NCBI GenBank assembly: GCA_005799205.1
Contig: SYHM01000148.1
Span: 1 to 30,732 of the forward strand
Length of the DNA stretch: 30,732 nucleotides
Reading direction: 5' to 3'
Source of the DNA: Planctomycetia bacterium
Lineage (GTDB): Bacteria; Planctomycetota; Phycisphaerae; Phycisphaerales; SM1A02
Shown here: one piece after another, positions 7,925-16,132 of the stretch
How the letters are laid out: every line of letters begins with the position of its first letter
How positions within the stretch are numbered: the stretch's first letter is position 1
Position numbers and translations under genes: made by a program
Notes under the pieces: model-generated
Seen by the model: the letters and a program-made list of their open reading frames with translations, nothing else
What the model was told of the DNA's origin: nothing
Databases searched by the model: none

Positions 7925-8470
7925 GATCTACTGACACACTGCTGACATGCACAAACGAACAACCAAACCCACTGCAACGAGAATGAAAAACGCATAACAA
8001 AAACACCTGCGCCTGCTCTGAATCCGTCCAGAGCATCCAGCTCATTTGTTCGATGAGTCAACATCACCCTTGATCACCCTTGCGCACGACACGCACGAGC
8101 AACCCCGCCAACTACAACAACGCAGAAGGGGAGCCCCGAGGAGAGAGTTGATCCACAAACCAAACCGCTGGATCCAATCACGAGCCACCGATGATTCGGA
8201 CTGAGGCGTCACCGAAGCGACGGACCATCCAAACCAATGTCACCGGGAATCCGGCCGCGCAGGGAGGTGTTTGCTCGAGCCTCGAGATGCCAGCCTTGGC
8301 ATCCGAAATGGCTACTAAGCCTGAATTCCGTGCGAACGAGGGGATTGTAGCCCCGCAGCGTCACCGGTCAAGAAATGTTTTCAGAATCTGAAAGAAAATG
8401 CTCACATCGCGGTCGAAATGTCGCTAGGCATTCCGGCCAGTGTGTTTCGTGGGGTTTTTCGGTAGCAGAG
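7925..8470. other. Gene-free region upstream of dnaG with several short hairpins
   Basis: No convincing protein or RNA gene is seen in these 546 bases. The part next to dnaG (7940-8010) is strongly A/C-rich on the plus strand, so the dnaG leader would be G/U-rich. Three short perfect stems are visible: 8014-8020 with 8029-8035 (7 bp), 8041-8045 with 8053-8057 (5 bp), and 8286-8292 with 8297-8303 (7 bp, 4-base loop). I see no tmRNA, RNase P or SRP RNA signature. A plus-strand open frame at 8191-8391 has no recognisable content. The region probably holds the dnaG-rpoD promoter and leader and the 3' end of the rpmB transcript. Confidence 0.5.
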
Positions 8471-8746
8471 TTACGAGGCAGCCGCAGAAAGCTTGCGCGT
8501 GTACGCAAACTTCCGGCGAATAGGCTTGACAACCAACCCAGCACGAATTGCACGGGTGCTCGCAAGAATTCGCACTGGAGCCCCATCGATCAGTGCCTTC
8601 ACGCGTTGTAGATTCGGCTTGAATTTTCGCTTCGTGAGACTCGTCGTTTTGATACCGACCCCCCCGAGATACTTCGCCTTACCGCGGCGGGTAATCCGGT
8701 GGCCAGTTGCAGTACGAGCTCCAGTGAAAAAGCAAATTCGTGGCAT
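8471..8746 (-). CDS. rpmB: 50S ribosomal protein L28
   Basis: This 91-residue basic protein is a component of the large ribosomal subunit. It starts MPRICFFTG and continues with the conserved HRITRRGKAKYLGG and KRKFKPNLQ segments, followed by a Lys/Arg-rich C-terminus. Only one cysteine is present, so this is the zinc-free form of L28. An upstream in-frame extension to 8809 would overlap the preceding gene. The ATG at 8746 is preceded by GGAGAG at 8 bp, one of the clearest ribosome-binding sites in the window. It lies 28 bp downstream of the GAF-domain gene and is probably the last gene of the clpX transcript. Confidence 0.95.
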   Translation of the reverse strand: MPRICFFTGARTATGHRITRRGKAKYLGGVGIKTTSLTKRKFKPNLQRVKALIDGAPVRILASTRAIRAGLVVKPIRRKFAYTRKLSAAAS

Positions 8747-8774
8747 GGAAGGTCTCTCCGAAGGGTCGGGAATA

Positions 8775-9284
8775 CTACACACACATGGGCGAAAGTGCAA
8801 GTGACTCATCGAGGGTTGTGAGTCCCGCCCCGAGCAAGAGCCTGCTCAATTCGACGGCGGATTCGCTGTCGAAGTACCCCAGTCGCCTGCTATCGAGATC
8901 GAGCACCCCCCAAATCGATCCCGAAGGTGCAAAACAGGGGATTACGAGTTCACTCTGATCGAGTGGATCGCATGCGATGTACTGGGTACCCAGGCGCCGC
9001 ACATCTTCAACAACGAGGGGCCGTTTCTTGATCACACACATGCCGCACGCGCCGTGCATCCCAATGGGGCTGCACGCAGGGCGGTCGCGGCGCGGCCCCA
9101 GGACAAGTCTCCCCGTGGCATCAACTGCTCCAGTATCGAGGTAGAAACCAACCCACGACAAGCCGTCACTGCTCCAGTTTTCCCACAAGAGGTCAACGAG
9201 GGCGGCCATGCGCGCTGTTCGTTGGGTGTGTCGCTCTGCGATCTGCACGGCGCGCTGCCGTACCTGCTCGTCGCACCGTCTCAT
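8775..9284 (-). CDS. msrC: GAF-domain protein, probable free methionine-(R)-sulfoxide reductase
   Basis: This 169-residue protein consists of a single GAF domain. Free methionine-(R)-sulfoxide reductases (E. coli MsrC/YebR family) reduce free oxidised methionine through three cysteines. All three have counterparts: C71 in the ACSPIG segment, C80 in HGACG and C105 in YIACD. The family's IACD-x-x-x-x-SE and GVLDLDS motifs are also present. A further cysteine (C83) lies next to C80. The spacing between the first two cysteines is one residue shorter than in E. coli, so activity is likely but not certain. It lies 26 bp downstream of clpX and 28 bp upstream of rpmB, within a protein-quality-control cluster. 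The ATG at 9284 lacks a clear ribosome-binding site; Met26 is an alternative start. Confidence 0.85.
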   Translation of the reverse strand: MRRCDEQVRQRAVQIAERHTQRTARMAALVDLLWENWSSDGLSWVGFYLDTGAVDATGRLVLGPRRDRPACSPIGMHGACGMCVIKKRPLVVEDVRRLGTQYIACDPLDQSELVIPCFAPSGSIWGVLDLDSRRLGYFDSESAVELSRLLLGAGLTTLDESLALSPMCV

Positions 9285-9310
9285 TGTGTGGCGCTCGGTT
9301 GCGGCAATGA

Positions 9311-10762
9311 CTATGCGGTCTCGCGCTTGCGCTGTCGCGCGCGCTCGAGTGAGACGGCCCCCTCACGAACAGAGCCCTCGTCGATCAGGTAGGTGATTCC
9401 GTCATTGTCTGCCTCAGGCAATTGGTACATCAGGTCGGTCATGAGCTCATCCATCACCGCGCGCAGCGCGCGGGCGCCAGTCTCGCGTTGGAGCGCGCGA
9501 TCCGCGATCGCGTCGAGTGCGCCGGAAGTGAACTCGAGGTTGGTGTTCTCAAGCCGAAAGAGGTGTTGATATTGCTTGACCAGCGCGTTCTTTGGTTCAG
9601 TCAGAATCTGAATCATGGCTGCGCGGGTCAAGGGCAGCAATGAGCAGAGCACTGGAAGGCGACCGATCAGTTCTGGAATCAATCCAAACTCGAGCAAGTC
9701 CTCAGGTTGAATCTGTGACAGCATGACGCTGTCCTCTTCGAGTTTGGTGACCGTTGCTGATCCATCGGTTGAGAATCCGATTCGCCGCTTGCCGAGTCTT
9801 CGTCGAACAATGTCTTCGATCCCGACGAACGATCCACCACAGATGAACAGAATGTGCGTGGTGTCGAGCTGAATGTATTGCTGTTCGGGATGTTTCCGTC
9901 CGCCTTGGGGTGGGACATTTGCAACGGTCCCTTCAAGCATCTTGAGCAGTGACTGTTGAACGCCTTCACCAGACACATCGCGTGTAATCGAGATGTTTCC
10001 GCTGGTCTTTCCGATCTTGTCAATCTCGTCGATGTAGATGATTCCGCGCTGCGCAGCATCGACGTCGAAATCAGCTGCCTGAAGCAGCTTCAGGAGCAGG
10101 TTTTCGACATCCTCGCCGACATAGCCCGCCTCAGTCAGGGTGGTTGCATCCCCGATCGCGAATGGAACATTGAGAATGCGCGCAAGCGTTCGTGCGAGCA
10201 GTGTCTTGCCGGTACCAGTTGGACCGACGAGGAGCACATTGCTCTTGTCGAGTTCAACTGGAGCTTCCTGATTGTCGATCTGCGTGAGCCGTTTGTAGTG
10301 GTTGTGAACCGCGACCGCCATCGACTTCTTCGCGCTGTTCTGATCGATCACGTACTGGTCGAGATACTCCTTGATCTGCCGCGGAGATGGAATCTGTGTG
10401 AGCGCGGGTGCCGCACTGGTGACCCGGCGCTTTTCTTGCTTGAAGATGTTCTGGCACAGGTCCGTGCAGTTCGCGCAGACATAGACATCGTTCGGCCCCT
10501 CGACCATCGCTCCAACTTCACGACTTGTCTTTCCGCAGAAACTGCACGTCGACACCTTCTTGCCGCGAAATCCGCCATCTCCACCGTTTCCACCAGTTCC
10601 GCTGCCACCCGTTCCACCGCCGCCATCGCCACCCGCGCCTCCACCACCCGAAGGGCCGCTCGGACCCAATGATCCACCACCTCGTGGCCCGCCTCGGCCC
10701 TTTCCGCCCCCAGGAATTGCTGCGAGTGGAGTGACGGCGTGTTGATCTGGGAGCGGGTTCAT
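9311..10762 (-). CDS. clpX: ATP-dependent unfoldase ClpX
   Basis: This 483-residue AAA+ protein unfolds substrates and feeds them to ClpP. The zinc-binding domain has C73-x-x-C76 and C96-x-x-C99. Walker A is GPTGTGKT (180-187) and Walker B is IIYIDEID (about 241-248). The pore-loop segment is GYVGEDVE. The ClpP-docking loop IGF is at 328-330, so this ClpX should bind a ClpP. The unusual part is residues 17-67 before the zinc finger: an almost pure Gly/Ser/Thr stretch absent from standard ClpX, which usually starts within about ten residues of its first Cys. The gene lies 10 bp downstream of a small membrane-protein gene that follows tig. No clpP is present between tig and clpX. Confidence 0.97.
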   Translation of the reverse strand: MNPLPDQHAVTPLAAIPGGGKGRGGPRGGGSLGPSGPSGGGGAGGDGGGGTGGSGTGGNGGDGGFRGKKVSTCSFCGKTSREVGAMVEGPNDVYVCANCTDLCQNIFKQEKRRVTSAAPALTQIPSPRQIKEYLDQYVIDQNSAKKSMAVAVHNHYKRLTQIDNQEAPVELDKSNVLLVGPTGTGKTLLARTLARILNVPFAIGDATTLTEAGYVGEDVENLLLKLLQAADFDVDAAQRGIIYIDEIDKIGKTSGNISITRDVSGEGVQQSLLKMLEGTVANVPPQGGRKHPEQQYIQLDTTHILFICGGSFVGIEDIVRRRLGKRRIGFSTDGSATVTKLEEDSVMLSQIQPEDLLEFGLIPELIGRLPVLCSLLPLTRAAMIQILTEPKNALVKQYQHLFRLENTNLEFTSGALDAIADRALQRETGARALRAVMDELMTDLMYQLPEADNDGITYLIDEGSVREGAVSLERARQRKRETA

Positions 10763-10772
10763 TGTGGGAGTG

Positions 10773-11141
10773 TCATCGCGACTTCAGTTGACTGGGCTGT
10801 TTCGAGCTCTTTGCGGCTTCTTCGGTGGATCGCCTTTTCACACTTGCGACGAGGGCGTCGCGAGCAGCGCGAAACTCGACATCCGTGAGGTCGCCCGCTG
10901 CATGCATGTCGCGCAGGTCTGAGAGGGTGAAACCGACAGGCTGGTCGGTGCGCGACGCAAGCCACCTGCGGACGAACGCTCCGACAAAGACTCCAGCGAG
11001 AATAATCCCTACCAGGATGCCTGCAGTTTGGAGAATCGTCGAAGTGCTCTCTGTGAGGCCACCCTGCTGAGCGAGGTGAGTGGGAGTGACACTCGCGAGC
11101 AGCCGCGGGCACAACGCGAATGCTTGCGTCCCAGCGATCAC
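10773..11141 (-). CDS. Small membrane protein with SHOCT-like C-terminal domain
   Basis: This 122-residue protein is predicted from a GTG at 11141 that overlaps the tig stop codon (GTGA). The upstream AAGGGAAAGG supports initiation there and implies coupling to tig. A longer frame reaches 11255 but runs entirely inside tig. The protein has a polar N-terminus and a single strong transmembrane helix at about residues 37-57. At residues 70-98 comes a short amphipathic pair of helices (FTLSDLRDMHAAGDLTDVEF) typical of SHOCT, the 'short C-terminal domain' found in many small bacterial membrane proteins. The tail is Lys/Ser-rich. It takes the position between tig and clpX that clpP commonly occupies, but it bears no resemblance to ClpP. 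Its function is unknown. Confidence 0.75.
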   Translation of the reverse strand: MIAGTQAFALCPRLLASVTPTHLAQQGGLTESTSTILQTAGILVGIILAGVFVGAFVRRWLASRTDQPVGFTLSDLRDMHAAGDLTDVEFRAARDALVASVKRRSTEEAAKSSKQPSQLKSR

Positions 11142-12601
11142 TTCGCCTTTCCCTTGGCGGGCTTTGGATCGCGCTTCGCCACTGGCGCAGGTGCACCGCC
11201 AGCTGATGCGCCCAGTGATGCGGCTTCGGCCTTCGCCTTGGCCTCGTTGTTCCAATCCTCGGCAGGAATATCGCTGATCGTGGCCTTCGAGATCACGCGG
11301 TCCGCCGCCTTGTGCTCGCGCACTTGCAGGGCGATTTCGCCAACGCGATTGTCTTTTTCAAGCTCAGCGCGCATTGCATCTGGACGCATGCCGCGACTTC
11401 GTGCAATCGCCGCAATGCGGCCATTGACTTCACCCTCACTCGCTTCAACTCCGAGCGTTTCAGCAAGTTTGGCAAGGATGAAGAACAACTTCAGTTTTCG
11501 ACGCGTTGCGTCCGTACTGGCGCTTCGTGTTTCGGCCAATCGCGCCTCGACGACTTCAGGCTCCACTCCCCGGTAGAGCATCTCGAGGCGTTGTCGCTCG
11601 AGTTCGCGACCGACCTGCGCCTCTGAGAGTCGGCTTGGAAGTTCAAAGTCAACTGCCTCGCCAAGCCGTTCGAACACCTGATCGCGCAGGGCGCTGCGCT
11701 GTTCGTCGTCGCGCCGTCGTTCGAGCACTCCCTTGATGTTCTCATTCAAGAGGGTGGCGTTCTCCATTCCGATCTTGACGGCGATTTCGTCGCGAGTTGC
11801 AGGCGCAATGCGCTCTGCTGCGGTGATTGTGTACTGCACATCGAGTGGCTTTCCTCGAACTTCGGCGATCTCATGGCTTGCTGGACCAGTCAATTGAATT
11901 GACACAACGTCGCCGACCACCTTTCCAATCAATACCTTGTCGAGTTCGTCGACGAGGAGTCCGAGGAACGGTCCCTTGCCGGCATCTGCTTCTGCTGGCA
12001 CGACCGCCATTGCGTTCTCGGTCTCGAAGAACGCTTTCTCTTGTCCAACAATTCGAACGACAGCCTTGCCAACCATTCGATCAAGCGGCTCGAATGGCCC
12101 TTGAATCTGCGCTGGCACACCAAGCCGATAGGAGAGTCGTTCGATTTCCTCGTCGATGTGAGTGGTTGCGATCGCGAGGATCGGACGGCGCAGCGCGATG
12201 CCTTCCCACTTTGGAAGTTCAAACTCTGGCATCACTTCGACTTCAACCGACATCAAGAAGTCCTTGCCGCGAGCGAACTCATGTTCGATCGCGCCTGCGG
12301 CAAGTTCTGGTTGACCGATGGGACGGATCTTGTTGCTTGTGAGCGCCTCCTGATAAGCCTGTGAGACGAGTCTCTGGCGGGCTTCCTGAAGCAGCTCGTT
12401 CCCGAAGCGCTTCTCAAGGAGCCCGCGCGGCGCGTGACCCTTGCGGAATCCAGGAAGGACTGCGTCTGCGGCGAGCCCAGCGAATGCGCTCTCGATCTGC
12501 TGTGAAACTTTCGCAGCGGGGATTGAAATGTCGATTCGCTTGAGTGCGGGACCAGCGTCCGAGACCTTGATTGTGTTTTCAACGGGAGTTGCTGTGCTCA
12601 T
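11138..12601 (-). CDS. tig: Trigger factor (ribosome-associated chaperone)
   Basis: This 487-residue protein binds nascent chains at the ribosomal exit tunnel. The N-terminal ribosome-binding domain holds the signature GFRKGHAPRGLLEKRFG (about residues 51-67). A central FKBP-type PPIase-like domain spans about 160-250; it looks divergent, with few of the usual FKBP active-site residues evident. The C-terminal chaperone arms are helical (about 265-450), and an Ala/Lys/Pro-rich tail ends the protein. Its length is slightly above the usual 430-470. The ATG at 12601 has no clear Shine-Dalgarno sequence. The gene heads an operon with a SHOCT-type membrane protein and clpX, and is separated from the glutamine synthetase gene by a strong hairpin terminator. 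Confidence 0.95.
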   Translation of the reverse strand: MSTATPVENTIKVSDAGPALKRIDISIPAAKVSQQIESAFAGLAADAVLPGFRKGHAPRGLLEKRFGNELLQEARQRLVSQAYQEALTSNKIRPIGQPELAAGAIEHEFARGKDFLMSVEVEVMPEFELPKWEGIALRRPILAIATTHIDEEIERLSYRLGVPAQIQGPFEPLDRMVGKAVVRIVGQEKAFFETENAMAVVPAEADAGKGPFLGLLVDELDKVLIGKVVGDVVSIQLTGPASHEIAEVRGKPLDVQYTITAAERIAPATRDEIAVKIGMENATLLNENIKGVLERRRDDEQRSALRDQVFERLGEAVDFELPSRLSEAQVGRELERQRLEMLYRGVEPEVVEARLAETRSASTDATRRKLKLFFILAKLAETLGVEASEGEVNGRIAAIARSRGMRPDAMRAELEKDNRVGEIALQVREHKAADRVISKATISDIPAEDWNNEAKAKAEAASLGASAGGAPAPVAKRDPKPAKGKAK

Positions 12602-12638
12602 GGTGGCTTTCGATTGGGGTGAGTCGTTGAGTATAAAG

Positions 12639-12667
12639 AATGCCCCCGGTTTCGCACCGGGGGCATC
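12639..12667 (-). terminator. Rho-independent-type terminator after glutamine synthetase III
   Basis: A perfect 11-bp stem (12640-12650 with 12656-12666) encloses a 5-base loop. The stem is G/C-rich, with five C facing five G. On the minus strand it is followed by TTCTTTAT, a short U-rich tail. It lies about 30 bp downstream of the glutamine synthetase stop and just before tig, so it should separate those two transcripts. Confidence 0.8.
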
Positions 12668-12697
12668 AAAGTTTCCTCTGGGATGCGTCGCAGGGCG

Positions 12698-14863
12698 TTA
12701 GCGCACGAGGAGCATTGCGGCGTAATCGGGGAGCGGCCACAGATCCGATGGGACAACCCCCTCGAGTGCGTCGCAGCACTCACGCACGGCTCCCATTGCT
12801 GGAACCACTGCGTCCCGGAAGTGCCGCACACGCCGCTCGGTGTTCGACACATCCCGCGCCGTTGCTGCAAGCAGCTCTTCAGCTGCGGTTCGCAAGCTTG
12901 TGACTTGGGTTGCGAGAGTCCTTAGTGCCGATTCGCTTTGAGGGCAGGGCACTCCTGCATGCTGCGTGGCGGCAACCACATCGGCGAGTTCACCTTGCGC
13001 ACGCAGTGCCGCTGGCAGGATCTGTGTCGCAACCATTCGACTCAACGTTCGGCTCTCGATCTGCACAATCTTGCAGTACTGCTCCATCTGAATCTCCCAT
13101 CGCGCGTGCAATTCCCGCTTCGAAAGCACGCCATACGCTGCGAACAACTTCTCAGCCTTCTTGGTGACGAGTGCTGGAAGCGCATCCGCCGTTGACGGAA
13201 AGTTCGCAAGTCCCCGTGCTGCAGCTTCGGTGTGCCACTCCGCGCTGTATCCGTTGCCGTCAAAGCAGACGCGGCGATGGGTTGAAACAAGGTCTTTGAG
13301 GAGCGCCCGCACCGTTGACTCCAGCTTCGCTGGAGTGGGGTTCGCGCCCGCCTTCCGTTCGAGTTCAGAGGCGATCGTGTCGAGACTCTCCGCGACAATG
13401 GTGTTGAGTACCGTGTTGGGCCACGCCACCGATTGCGAAGATCCCACGGCACGAAACTCGAACTTGTTTCCTGTGAACGCAAAGGGACTCGTGCGATTGC
13501 GGTCGCTCGAGTGGCGCGGAATCTGTGGAAGGGTGCGTGCGCCAAGGTCCATCGATGAGTTCGCGCTTGATCCCTTTGATGCTTTCTTGGTGTCTCCTCG
13601 CTCAAGTTGGTCGAGGATGCCAGTCAGCATCTCGCCGAGGTAGATCGACATGATGGCGGGTGGAGCCTCATTGGCACCAAGCCTGTGATCGTTGTGGGCG
13701 CTTGCGATCGACGCACGAAGCAGGTCAGCGTGCAGATCGATCGCGCGAATCACCGCCGCGAGGAAGAGCAGGAACTGCATGTTCGAATGCGTGTTGTCAC
13801 GTGGATCAAAGAGGTTGACTCCCGTGTTTGTCGAGAGTGACCAATTGTTGTGCTTTCCCGATCCATTCACCCCTGCGAAGGGCTTCTCGTGCAGCAGGCA
13901 CTCCAGTCCATGCCTGTGCGCAACCGTTCGCAGCACATGCATCGTTGTCATCTGGTGATCGACCGCCACGTTTGAAATCTCGAAGGTCGGCGCGAGTTCG
14001 TATTGGCCTGGCGCGACTTCGTTGTGACGCGTCTTGACTGGAATGCCGAGCTCGAAGAGCCGCTGCTCGCATTCGGTCATGTATGCGAGCACGTTCTCAG
14101 GGATCGATCCAAAGTAGTGGTCTTCGAGTTGCTGTCCCTTGGGAGGCGCCGATCCAATGAGCGTTCGTCCGCAGACGACCAGATCAAGGCGCCTGAGGAA
14201 GTGTTCGCGGTCGACCAAGAAATATTCCTGTTCGCAGCCGAGAGTGGCAACGATGTGGGTCGCCTTGTGGTCCCCAAGGAATCGGACGATTCGGAGCGCG
14301 TGCTTGGTCACCGCTTCGATTGAGCGCAGAAGCGGCGTCTTTTTGTCGAGGGCTTCGCCGGTCCACGAAACGAACGCTGTCGGAATGCAGAGCGTTTTCT
14401 GCTCGTCCTGCCCCCGCAGCAAAAACACTGGACTCGTCGCATCCCATGCCGTGTATCCGCGCGCCTCATAGGTGTCGCGAATGCCACCTGAAGGAAAACT
14501 AGATGCATCCGGTTCGCCTTGGATCAGTGCGTCCCCAGAAAACCGTTCGAGGGCACCTCCATCACCTGTTGGAGAGAGAAATGCATCGTGCTTTTCTGCA
14601 GTGAGCCCTGTCAATGGTTGAAACCAGTGGCAGTAATGCGTGGCTCCATGCTCGATAGCCCACTCCTTGATCGCGGCAGCGACGGTGTTCGCAATGGATC
14701 GGTCGAGGGGAAGACCGCGCTCCATTGTTTGTTGCAGATTCATGAACACATCGGGCGGAAGGCGCTTGAGCATGACATCGCCGCTGAAGGTCAGCGAACC
14801 AAAATAATCAGAGGCGCGGGTCGGCATTTCGGAGTCCAGTTGAAGTGCGGAAGGGTGTGGCAT
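12698..14863 (-). CDS. glnN: Glutamine synthetase type III
   Basis: This protein of 721 residues makes glutamine from glutamate, ammonia and ATP. Its length and motifs are those of the GSIII class rather than the 450-470-residue GSI. They include the catalytic-domain segments EQEYFLVD and VNGSGKHNNWSLST, the glutamate/ATP-site region around FRAVGSSQSVAWPN, and a large C-terminal helical extension. The frame begins at a TTG (14881), but the ATG at 14863 is the more natural start; neither has a clear ribosome-binding site. The gene is followed by a terminator and is preceded by corA, 54 bp upstream. No GlnB or ammonium transporter gene is adjacent. GSIII is common in planctomycetes, Bacteroidetes and cyanobacteria. 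Confidence 0.95.
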   Translation of the reverse strand: MPHPSALQLDSEMPTRASDYFGSLTFSGDVMLKRLPPDVFMNLQQTMERGLPLDRSIANTVAAAIKEWAIEHGATHYCHWFQPLTGLTAEKHDAFLSPTGDGGALERFSGDALIQGEPDASSFPSGGIRDTYEARGYTAWDATSPVFLLRGQDEQKTLCIPTAFVSWTGEALDKKTPLLRSIEAVTKHALRIVRFLGDHKATHIVATLGCEQEYFLVDREHFLRRLDLVVCGRTLIGSAPPKGQQLEDHYFGSIPENVLAYMTECEQRLFELGIPVKTRHNEVAPGQYELAPTFEISNVAVDHQMTTMHVLRTVAHRHGLECLLHEKPFAGVNGSGKHNNWSLSTNTGVNLFDPRDNTHSNMQFLLFLAAVIRAIDLHADLLRASIASAHNDHRLGANEAPPAIMSIYLGEMLTGILDQLERGDTKKASKGSSANSSMDLGARTLPQIPRHSSDRNRTSPFAFTGNKFEFRAVGSSQSVAWPNTVLNTIVAESLDTIASELERKAGANPTPAKLESTVRALLKDLVSTHRRVCFDGNGYSAEWHTEAAARGLANFPSTADALPALVTKKAEKLFAAYGVLSKRELHARWEIQMEQYCKIVQIESRTLSRMVATQILPAALRAQGELADVVAATQHAGVPCPQSESALRTLATQVTSLRTAAEELLAATARDVSNTERRVRHFRDAVVPAMGAVRECCDALEGVVPSDLWPLPDYAAMLLVR

Positions 14864-14917
14864 TGAGAGATGGTTGCACAATCGGCCGCTCTACGCAAGT
14901 GGAGAATTTGCCGCAAT

Positions 14918-16018
14918 TCAAGGGCGTTGTGCGCGCCGGCGAGCCGCAGTGAAGATGGAGGGAGCAAACCACCCACGCCTCCAGAACATCACGAGTAGTG
15001 ACAGGGCGATTGTTCCCATGACGGCCCAGACGACGAGGTATCCGTACTTCCACCGGAGTTCTGGCATGACATCGAAGTTCATTCCGTACACCCCCGCAAT
15101 AAACGTAATGGGAATGAAGATCGTGGCGATCATCGTGAGAATCTTTGTGATCTCGCCGAGTCGGGCGTTGGCAATCGCGATCGCGAGTTCCATGAGGTCT
15201 GATGCGAGCATCCGATCGGAATCGAGCATGTCGATCAGTCGCATCACGTGGTCGAGGGCGTTTCGAAGGTAGAGGCGATGTTCAAGATCAAACCAGGTCT
15301 CCATCGTGCCAAGTGCCGTCAGCGCATCGCGCATTGGCCAAATGGCCTGCCGCACTTTGGCAAGTTCATGCTTCGCGTCGCGAATCTCGAACATGTCGGG
15401 GGCAGCGCACGCACCGACCACGGCATCCTCGATTGCGTCGACTCGCTCTCCAAGCGCATTCACAAGCGGAAAGTAATGATCGACAACACCATCGATCAGC
15501 GCAAAAGTGAGGTACGCGGGTCCCTTCTCCCGCACCCGTCCGATCCGGTGGCGGATGCCCTCGCGGATGCCCTCGAGGCAATCGCCACCCGCGTGCTGCT
15601 GAATCGAGATGACAAAATCTGGACCGAGGAAGACTGCGAGTTGTTCCGTCGCAAAGAGGCCATCTCCGACAAGCGGCATCGGAATCACGAGAAACAAGAC
15701 TGATCCGAATGGCTCGAGCTTTGCTCGCTGGGTGGGATGCAACACATCTTCGAGCGCGAGCGGGTGAAGCCCAAACTCGCGCCGCAGTTGTTCAATCATG
15801 GAAGCGTCAGGGGGACCGTCAAAATTCAACCACAAGACTGGCAGTCCCTCCCGTTGCGCGTGGACTTGTTCAAGAGTCTTCAGCGACTTCTCGACAAAGC
15901 GGTCTGGCCCGAACGCAAACATGCGCACCGCGGTGGGAGGGAGCGACTTGGCTGCATCGAGTGCGCCAGGAACCGTTCCAACGGGATGAATGCGGCGGCG
16001 GGGACGATGTCGAGTCAT
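14918..16018 (-). CDS. corA: CorA-type magnesium/cobalt transporter
   Basis: This 366-residue protein is a divalent-cation channel that works as a pentamer in the cytoplasmic membrane. It has a long cytoplasmic N-terminal domain, a helical stalk (about residues 200-290) and two C-terminal transmembrane helices. The family signature GMN is at about residues 312-314 in GVYGMNFDVMPE, at the end of the first transmembrane helix. A second helix (VVWAVMGTIALSLLVMF) and a basic tail follow. An Arg/His-rich N-terminus (MTRHRPRRR) precedes the conserved domain. The gene reads away from gltX across a 114-bp spacer and toward the glutamine synthetase gene. No Mg2+-sensing leader is obvious in the short spacer. 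Confidence 0.93.
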   Translation of the reverse strand: MTRHRPRRRIHPVGTVPGALDAAKSLPPTAVRMFAFGPDRFVEKSLKTLEQVHAQREGLPVLWLNFDGPPDASMIEQLRREFGLHPLALEDVLHPTQRAKLEPFGSVLFLVIPMPLVGDGLFATEQLAVFLGPDFVISIQQHAGGDCLEGIREGIRHRIGRVREKGPAYLTFALIDGVVDHYFPLVNALGERVDAIEDAVVGACAAPDMFEIRDAKHELAKVRQAIWPMRDALTALGTMETWFDLEHRLYLRNALDHVMRLIDMLDSDRMLASDLMELAIAIANARLGEITKILTMIATIFIPITFIAGVYGMNFDVMPELRWKYGYLVVWAVMGTIALSLLVMFWRRGWFAPSIFTAARRRAQRP

Positions 16019-16132
16019 GGCACCACCTTACCGCTGGAGGGTGTCGAACTGCACCGAGGTGCGGCTCAGCAGCAGGAGGGTCGATCCTGCTAGATTTCGT
16101 GGCCCCATGCCCCACGACGCACCATCAACACC

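Noticed and set aside
8191..8391. A 66-codon plus-strand frame in the gap between dnaG and rpmB
   Set aside because: No ribosome-binding site, no recognisable domain and composition like the shadow frames elsewhere; not enough to call a gene.
10560..10745. A plus-strand open frame encoding an almost pure Pro-rich protein
   Set aside because: It is the exact antisense of the Gly-rich extension of ClpX, so its composition is a by-product of the Gly codons.
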